NCBI GenBank assembly: GCA_011800805.1
Contig: MPNW01000044.1
Span: 144,858 to 158,830, forward strand
Length of the DNA stretch: 13,973 nucleotides
Direction of reading: 5' to 3'
DNA from: Hirudo medicinalis
Taxonomy: Eukaryota > Annelida > Clitellata > Hirudinida > Hirudinidae
The translations under genes were made by a program, and so were the position numbers. How positions within the stretch are numbered: the first letter of the stretch is position 1; the number at the start of each line of letters is the position of its first letter. Of the stretch, positions 8,641 to 13,973 are shown in pieces. The notes under the pieces are model-generated. The model did not search any database. It saw only the letters and a program-made list of their open reading frames with translations, and had not been told where the DNA came from.

Positions 8641-9105
8641 GATTGAATTAATCCAGAACTAAATCCTTTGTCAGTTAATAACTATTAACGCTAAACGCGA
8701 ATGGGAAGGCAAAACTAAAGTTGAAGAAAAATACAGATTTAATTTAAACGTGTGTAAAAATGGAAGATATAGTCCAGATTAAAATTGCATTTTATATAGC
8801 ATAACGTTTTGGCCCATACTCCTTACGTTCTCAGGTTGTGGGCCACACCCGTTGATCAGGCGGGTGTCTCTGTCGGTTATCTCCCTGCTTAAACCATCTA
8901 AATTACATCAGCCATTATATGCTTATCGACTAAAGACTCACAGCGACCTTTGCGCATCGATACCGCAACCTGAGCGTTATAATTTCTTTGAAGCGGTCGC
9001 GCGCATATATTGCAATAACCTCTCATTCGCGTTTCACGTCATTTTGCGAATGCGCGCCATCTCTTCAACAACCAAACCTCTCTCTTCAACAACCATTCTC
9101 TCCTT
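8641..9105 (-). other. Flank of the hAT relic and probable 3' tail of the non-LTR element
   Basis: From 9105 down to about 8800 the base composition stays like that of the retroelement to its right (GC- and CpG-rich), with no open frame on the minus strand, so this is probably its 3' untranslated tail. The change to AT-rich DNA comes near 8800. The part at 8641-8800 is probably the 5' flank of the hAT relic. The exact boundary and any target duplication could not be found. Confidence 0.4.
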
Positions 9106-9683
9106 TTACAGCTTACGGCCTCTCATCTCCAAAATCCAGCACGATGCCGCCTCCGCGGCCTCCGACATTTTTGTCATAGCCTTAGTTCTTTCGGCTCGAT
9201 AAACCGATTTGAGTGAGGAACATGTAGGCCGACTTCCCAAGCATTGCATTGCTCGCTTCGATCCTATCCTCCCACGGTATCGTCATCTCTACCAAAATGA
9301 AAGCGTCTGACGACGACGAATGCGAGAACAACATCCGTTCTTCCTAAGTAATTGGGGATAGTGTCTCAATCTTTCTAGGTCGGCTGCAACGGTCCAATCA
9401 AGAATTCTACAAGAATGTCTCTCCTCGGAGGGAGTCTGTTTTTCTTGCAGGATAGTGAAAAGCCCTCTCGCAAGAAATATACCTTCCGCTGCAACACAAT
9501 CTTGCGAGAATTTGTTCTGGCCACCACCATTTTGGTGGCTTCCACCAATTCCTTTAGGATCTTATTGTGTCGCCACGTGTACCGACCATTGCCGAGGGCA
9601 TATTTGCACTTTTAGAGCACATGATGGAATGTCTTGTATTCGCCACAGAGCTCACATTTACAGTCTTCCGTCAAACCACATCT
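9106..9683 (-). pseudogene. Non-LTR retrotransposon C-terminus (zinc-knuckle-like and endonuclease-type region), 5'-truncated
   Basis: Minus-strand reading from 9683: CGLTEDCKCELCGEY, TFHHVL, a stop, KCKYALGNGRYTWRHNKILK (a C..C...H...C cluster followed by GRY.WRHN), then IVLQRKVYFLREG. A frame change leads to GRTDVVL and then VEMTIPWEDRIEASNAMLGK (near 9290-9230) to a stop at 9182-9184. A further shift gives KAMTKMSEAAEAASCWILEM and a stop at 9106-9108. The order C-C-H-C, RHN, RPDIVL-like, VELTVPWED-like is shared by the C-termini of reverse-transcriptase polyproteins with a restriction-like endonuclease (R2-like and relatives). The reverse transcriptase itself is missing. I am confident of the retroelement origin, less so of the clade. 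Confidence 0.75.
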
Positions 9684-11080
9684 TCACAAATTGTTTTCAG
9701 AAGATAAAAAGTCAACAAATATATTAAATTTAAAACAATATGAACAAGGAATACGTGTTTAAAATGTTTAAAATGATTTACAACTTTATAATCATAAGAA
9801 TTTGGAGAATATACAAATTTAATAATTTTAGGACCAACGTTGGCCCAACGAATAGCTGATGTTTATTATATTTTTAAAGCGAAAATTCAAGAATTGTTGA
9901 AAAATTAGCTTTAAACAAATAAATCATTATATTTAGTGAAATTTTAAATGCCATTTGATAATTGATTTAACGAAAAAAACAGTTACTTTTGAACCAACAA
10001 TATAATATCATTCGACAAAACAAATTAAGTGGATGTCGTTCATATAGTGATGAGAAAAGCTATCATTTCAAATGAAATACCTCTTGGTTCGTGGGATGGG
10101 TTGAAAATAAAGATTCTCTTCGAGACTGGTAATAGGCAAGTGTTTTAATTTTAATTATGTTCACATTGCCTATTATAATCAATCCAATTTTTCACATCAA
10201 GCTTGCAACAAAAAAAATTACCGCATGCATGTTTACATTCAGTTACATACATCTGATGTTGAAAAGATAAAATCTCGTAATAAAAGTATTAAAAAAAATC
10301 TCGTTGAAAATTATTTTTAAAATTTTTTAACAATTCATTTACTTTTGTCAACATTACATTTGTATTGCATCATTTACATTTACATTACAATTCAACGGCA
10401 TATTTCAACCAGACAATAACAAATTCATGCTCCCTCATCTACTGATCAATAAAATATATTACTTTACTATTATATATTTTGTTTTATGTCCAGGGGTCGC
10501 AACTTTGAAAAAACTGAAGTTGTTAGTTCATTTAAAAATTAGTAAAAAAGAAAATTAGTAACTTGTATTTAGTTATAATAAATGTATCAATAAAATTATA
10601 AAGGGTCTGTACTATATTATGTATGCAAATAATTAAGGTGAGGTTAGTCTTTACAGTTTGTGTACAATTTTTTATACTTGGTAACCCAAAAAAATCACAA
10701 AAACAAGTTTCAACCGTTTTTGAACATAAAAATTGGTTTAATTGAAAATTTTACCAATATTTATTAAAGCGATATCATTAATTTTTACGGATTGCAAAAT
10801 ACTCCGTATTTTACTTGTAAACTATTGATAAGTTGTGGCCAGCTTCACCAGTTTCATACGAGCCTGTTGAAAAAAGCCATTGAAATCTTCGCTAGCCGGT
10901 TGAACTTCTTGCCTAGAAAATCGGGTTCTACCAGACCAAATATAAAAAAGGTAAAAATAATCAATCACAAGACATTCAGCAACATTCCAAATACTTCGAT
11001 TTTTTCAAATTATGTGCCATATAATTATTTCACACTAAATTAAAACTTACAACAATACTGTTGCAGATGATTTCGTTTTG
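9684..11080. other. AT-rich interval without a gene; hAT-like tip at 10491
   Basis: Both strands are closed. At 10491 CAGGGGTCGCAACTTTG resembles the start of a hAT terminal inverted repeat. A palindrome CCAACGTTGG (9834-9843) is followed by CCCAACG and might be a decayed transposon tip. An 83-codon plus frame starting at 10792 has no recognised motif. Confidence 0.4.
10491..10507 (+). repeat. Possible hAT terminal inverted repeat
   Basis: CAGGGGTCGCAACTTTG fits the CAGNGG start seen in many hAT elements. It points right, toward the hAT C-terminus at 11081-11561, about the distance expected for a 3' end. The 8 bases before it (TTTATGTC) do not match those after the opposing tip at 12701. Confidence 0.3.
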
Positions 11081-11273
11081 TTACTGATAAAATTCAGATT
11101 TGTTTATAATAAACATAAACTGTTTGTATTGACTATCCATCGCCAGTCCATTCAGCCGTTCTTGTTCAATTTTCGAACGATGACAATTTTTTATTTGTTT
11201 CACTATATTGAAAGTTCTTTCACCAGAAGCCACTGATGCTGGCAAATTGAGGAAAATACGTAGAGCAACAGTG

Positions 11274-11357
11274 ATATTAGGAAACACTGCGAGTAGACCA
11301 AGTATTTCATTCAGTAAGTTTGTCGGTTTGCATTCATCATTGAAATTTATGCAATGA
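11274..11357. repeat. Direct repeat copy 1 (84 bp)
   Basis: Identical base for base to 11368-11451, separated by 10 bases (11358-11367). It encodes part of the hAT C-terminal region on the minus strand. Perfect identity implies a recent event. Confidence 0.95.
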
Positions 11358-11367
11358 TAAATTTCCA

Positions 11368-11451
11368 ATATTAGGAAACACTGCGAGTAGACCAAGTATT
11401 TCATTCAGTAAGTTTGTCGGTTTGCATTCATCATTGAAATTTATGCAATGA
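11368..11451. repeat. Direct repeat copy 2 (84 bp)
   Basis: Identical to 11274-11357. The 94-base period is not a multiple of three, so the duplication shifts the transposase frame. Confidence 0.95.
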
Positions 11452-11718
11452 ACTCTGAGAAATAACATCTCGTCACCAATATCTTGTGAGAGTTCATTAT
11501 CATAATGCTGGTGACATTTGTTTACTGCAGGCAATAAATTTTCGGCAGTTAAATGTTTAACCTAAATTGATAGCCGAACAAATTACAACTATCAACTAAT
11601 GAGTGAAAGCGGCTTTGTAAGCCCGATTAAATTGAGTTAATGATGACAAAAAAAATATTGTTTTTAAAATGCAGTGCTTGTCTCAACGATCAGATTTGTT
11701 TGATGAATCATTGTTTAT

Positions 11719-11748
11719 AAATGCATTTAAATTTTGAAATGTAATTTT
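11719..11748. repeat. 30-bp direct repeat copy 1
   Basis: Matches 11773-11802 with one T/C difference; period 54 bases. The core TTTTGAAATGTAATTTT is shared. Confidence 0.85.
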
Positions 11749-11772
11749 CTTTCTAATATCTTTCACCCATAC

Positions 11773-11802
11773 AAATGCATTCAAATTTTGAAATGTAATT
11801 TT
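11773..11802. repeat. 30-bp direct repeat copy 2
   Basis: Partner of 11719-11748, 29 of 30 bases identical. Confidence 0.85.
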
Positions 11803-12263
11803 TAACACCAGAAACGCTTTAGCCTGGGCTGTTAAATAAAGAGACTAAAGTTCATTTAAATCACTTCAGATTACGTTCAAATGCTATATGCTGTTTTATT
11901 CTGGTACAACACCATCAATGCGAGCAGATCATCTAGTTTTGGATATTCCGTGTAATGAGACTGAAAGATGTTGTTTTAGAAAGTTTGTACGTTTCACCGA
12001 AGTTAGTTAATTTTATTAATTATTAATACTTTATTATTTCGATTTTCGAGGCCCCCTTTGAAGCAGAGGCCAAGAGTAACTTAGACTGTGAGAAATAACG
12101 AAGAGTCCATGTAGCAGGGGCATTTATACTCTTATGATCAATGATCTGTTCTGTAGAAATGTGACCTTTTATTGGACGTTGATAATTAACATCCCCTGGA
12201 TTCCGTGAAAAGATTCCTTTGGAAACTCGATGCCCTGACATTCGACACCCGCAGTAGATCTGC

Positions 12264-12307
12264 CAATCAATATAAGATATTCAATCAATATGATATAACA
12301 ATCAATG
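12264..12307. repeat. CAATCAATAT short tandem repeat
   Basis: Three starts of CAATCAAT at 12264, 12282 and 12299, with 17-18-base spacing and diverged fillers. Confidence 0.6.
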
Positions 12308-12677
12308 CTTTGATGCCACAACACTTGGAATTTAGTTCCCTGATTGCTTAGCTGGTGCAGATGGTGGGGTTGTCCTCAAAATTTTTGGGGGTGAACACAA
12401 TTCCTTAGGGATAAATAACTCCCTCGTTTAAGATTAAGAGACCAAGAATTTCTATAAATGGAAATCCGACACTCCATCCTCATTAGGAATTGCTTTTTTT
12501 TTAATTACTGAACACTCTTAATTATTATGTATATGCGAAGTATTTTGTTTAATGAACAGCTTCAAAATTAAATTCTTAAGTATTTTGCTAATAAAAACAA
12601 TGACATTTATCCTAATAATCGAAAGTGTTTCCTGGAGAGGGAGCTCTGGCCAAAAATTTCCGAAAAGGAGGCGCTGA

Positions 12678-12701
12678 GCAAAATAAGTTTGGGAACCACT
12701 G
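12678..12701 (-). repeat. hAT-like terminal inverted repeat
   Basis: The complement reads CAGTGGTTCCCAAACTTATT from 12701 downward, close to the common hAT tip CAGTGGTTCCCAA. The element would extend left, toward the hAT C-terminus on the same strand at 11081-11561. A candidate 8-bp flank is CTCTCAAT (12702-12709). No matching flank was found beside the opposing tip at 10491. Confidence 0.6.
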
Positions 12702-13305
12702 CTCTCAATAATAGGACATTTTGGGCGATTCGTTCTCAACAACGAATGCGACGCAAACCAATGACGACACGTAATTTCGTGTCCTAAATTATAAGAAATT
12801 AAACATGAGGTAAGGACATGAGGCACAACATTCACCCAAATACGCAATTTCTATCCACTCTTGGGAAATAAAAGTTAGGTTTACTAGTAAAACTTAGCAA
12901 GACTTATTACAGCAATGTGTTGTGCAAATTCAAAAACCAAAGTGATTGTTTAATAATTTCAATCACACAAAATAAAATATTCCGCTGTTGCTGTCAATAC
13001 CCACTGGAAGCATAATTGAACCAAAAGAGATACATTAGAAATAGATTCATTAGAGAATGAGGTAGGCAGCTATAGCTCCAAAAACTAACAAAGTCCTATA
13101 ACAACTTAATTACTACAGCAACACTATGTATACTATAGTAATACTAACCCTTCTAGATGACGAAAAAACGAGAAATTATAGAGAAGTCATTTTTACACAT
13201 GAAATAGAAGTTTGCAGCTCTACAACCGATAAGTATAAAATAAATTTACATTACTTATCATTGTACAATCAAACAGTTATCACAGCATGAAAGTATAAAC
13301 AATTT

Positions 13306-13311
13306 TTTAAT
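13306..13311 (-). terminator. Possible polyadenylation signal (ATTAAA) of the cyclin D gene
   Basis: ATTAAA on the minus strand, about 285 bases past the cyclin D stop. It is the commonest variant of AATAAA. No AATAAA was seen closer. In DNA this rich in A/T the hexamer also occurs by chance. Confidence 0.3.
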
Positions 13312-13594
13312 TTCGAAAGGTCCATTAAAGAAACAAAGCAGCATCAACAGATCAATTCTTAAAATTATCTAATTGAAACGATGTAACAAAATGTTAAAAT
13401 GTTATCACAGAATTTTGTCATTTTTTGATTTGTCATCCATTCCAGCATAATAAAAATATTCACAAGATGGGAGCATGTCGAACCCAGATCAAGTGGGAAA
13501 TAACGATGGGAAGATTGCCAAAGAATGACACTATCAAAATCGACTTTTTTGACTTTAAAAATAGTTTGTGGAACCTCTAATACTTTTTGAATCA

Positions 13595-13973
13595 TTAGAA
13601 TAAAATAATATCGGACACATCTGTTGGAGTTTTTGAAGAACAGGTTTTATGGTAATGGTCAGTTGAAAGAGTTGCGACGAAAGTGGACTCAGAATTTTCT
13701 TCTTCAGTTGCTTCAATCACATGTCGTGTCAAAAGCTGTTCTATTTGTTCTTGACAAGTCCTGATGCATTCCTAAAAGGAAAAGCTCACTGCTACTTTAA
13801 AAAAATTTTATTCAATATGGCAGGACAATATTTCACATTGCAAGTAATGAATTACTTGAAATGTGAAGCATACTTACGATCTCTATGCAAGTCATTTGAT
13901 GTAGTTGTTCGTATAACAATGTCTCTTCACACCAGGATTTAGAATTGAGTCCAGACAGTGCAGTGCAAATACT
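13595..13973 (-). CDS. D-type cyclin, C-terminal two exons (5' part outside the window)
   Basis: Join of 13973-13878 and 13771-13595 on the minus strand; partial at the right edge. The first exon reads ALSGLNSKSWC and LLYEQLHQMTCIEI, ending at donor ATC|GTAAGT in phase 0. The 106-bp intron ends in TTTTCCTTTTAG, and the second exon starts ECIRTCQEQIEQLL, restoring the last cyclin-fold helix. The vertebrate cyclin D counterpart is CLRACQEQIEALL. An acidic tail (EATEEENSES) follows, then KTPTDVSDI and stop TAA at 13597-13595. The final TPTDV is the conserved threonine-proline motif of cyclin D C-termini, phosphorylated in human cyclin D1 to trigger nuclear export and destruction. D-type cyclins bind CDK4/6 and drive G1 progression in the nucleus. 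The 90 residues visible lack the cyclin box and the LxCxE region, which would lie to the right. Joining the exons in phase gives clean agreement, so I am confident. Confidence 0.9.
13772..13877 (-). other. Last intron of the cyclin D gene (106 bp)
   Basis: Donor GTAAGT at 13877 and a pyrimidine-rich acceptor CTTTTCCTTTTAG ending at 13772. Phase 0. Confidence 0.85.

Larger units (their letters stand above)
11081..11561 (-). pseudogene. hAT transposase C-terminal dimerisation domain, broken by tandem duplication
   Basis: Minus frame from 11561: KHLTAENLLPAVNK, ELSQDIGDEMLFLRVHC, then the duplicated block ending LLNEILGLLAVFPNI, then ALRIFLNLPASVASGERTF, NIVKQIKNCHRSK, QERLNGLAMDS and a stop at 11081-11083. 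LP.SVASGERTF...K.IK...R..M/I...RLN.LA is the hallmark of the hAT C-terminal dimerisation region. The frame is clean except for the 94-base offset from a direct duplication (11274-11357 and 11368-11451), so damage is otherwise slight. Upstream of 11561 the frame opens right after TAG in ATCAATTTAG, which might be a splice acceptor. The rest of the transposase is not recognisable. It is probably a transposon copy; a host gene exon derived from hAT is an alternative. Confidence 0.85.
11562..13594. other. Interval without a recognised gene; hAT tip at 12701 and cyclin D 3' flank
   Basis: No coding motif is recognised. The minus frames at 12241-12023 (72 codons) and 12847-12518 (109 codons) have no family features; the latter runs across the hAT-like tip. 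G-rich patches at 12050-12065 and 12360-12395 may be transposon debris. The part right of about 13300 is probably the 3' untranslated region of the cyclin D gene. Confidence 0.4.

Noticed and set aside
8852..9727. Plus-strand frames of 63-116 codons
   Set aside because: They are antisense to the retroelement remnant, which has recognisable motifs on the minus strand.
9834..9850. CCAACGTTGG palindrome followed by CCCAACG as a transposon end or operator
   Set aside because: It is short, with no partner copy or target duplication found in the window.
11274..11451. Reading the repeated blocks as a CRISPR-like or satellite array
   Set aside because: There are only two copies, the repeat is 84 bases with a 10-base gap, and it lies inside a transposase; a simple tandem duplication explains it.
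13365..13595. 76-codon minus frame just after cyclin D
   Set aside because: It lies in the probable 3' untranslated region, has no recognised motif, and overlaps the region of the cyclin stop in another frame.
13721..13942. 73-codon plus-strand frame
   Set aside because: It is antisense to the cyclin D exons and intron.

Overview
The window looks like AT-rich insect (or at least arthropod) nuclear DNA. The evidence is protein-coding exons split by short GT-AG introns, decayed Tc1/mariner, hAT, non-LTR and LTR transposons, and long AT-rich stretches without open frames. There is no bacterial gene organisation, rRNA, tRNA or CRISPR array. The species cannot be named from the sequence alone.

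Two host genes can be read by joining exons, both on the minus strand. At 4637-6080 three exons (6080-5909, 5363-5260, 4800-4637), with splice phases that match at each junction, encode a signal peptide followed by most of a Reeler (Reelin N-terminal / F-spondin-type) domain. At the right edge, two exons (13973-13878 and 13771-13595) encode the C-terminus of a D-type cyclin, including the CQEQIE helix and the terminal TPTDV motif.

The rest is mostly transposon debris. A 1000-bp Tc1-like element with matched terminal inverted repeats (377-1376) carries a 5'-truncated, frameshifted transposase. A zinc-finger-type hAT transposase relic (about 6999-8640, minus) is split by a 591-bp solo LTR (7276-7866) flanked by a perfect 5-bp target duplication, AGTAA. 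A non-LTR retrotransposon C-terminus with a zinc-knuckle-like motif and a restriction-like-endonuclease-type region lies at 9106-9683 (minus). A second hAT transposase C-terminus (11081-11561, minus) is broken by a perfect 84-bp direct duplication. Two hAT-like terminal sequences (10491 and 12701) may bound it, but no target duplication supports pairing them.

The most distinctive non-coding signal is a phased run of TTC/GAA units every 5 bp at 1495-1547, just outside the Tc1-like element. It resembles a heat-shock element array with no recognised gene next to it. The long remaining intervals (1548-2880, 3374-4636, 6081-6998, 9684-11080, 11562-13594) hold no gene I can support, apart from a few unidentified open frames noted below. 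I see no convincing new multi-gene system. The noteworthy points are the two reconstructed host genes, the HSE-like array, the nested insertion and the tandem duplication.
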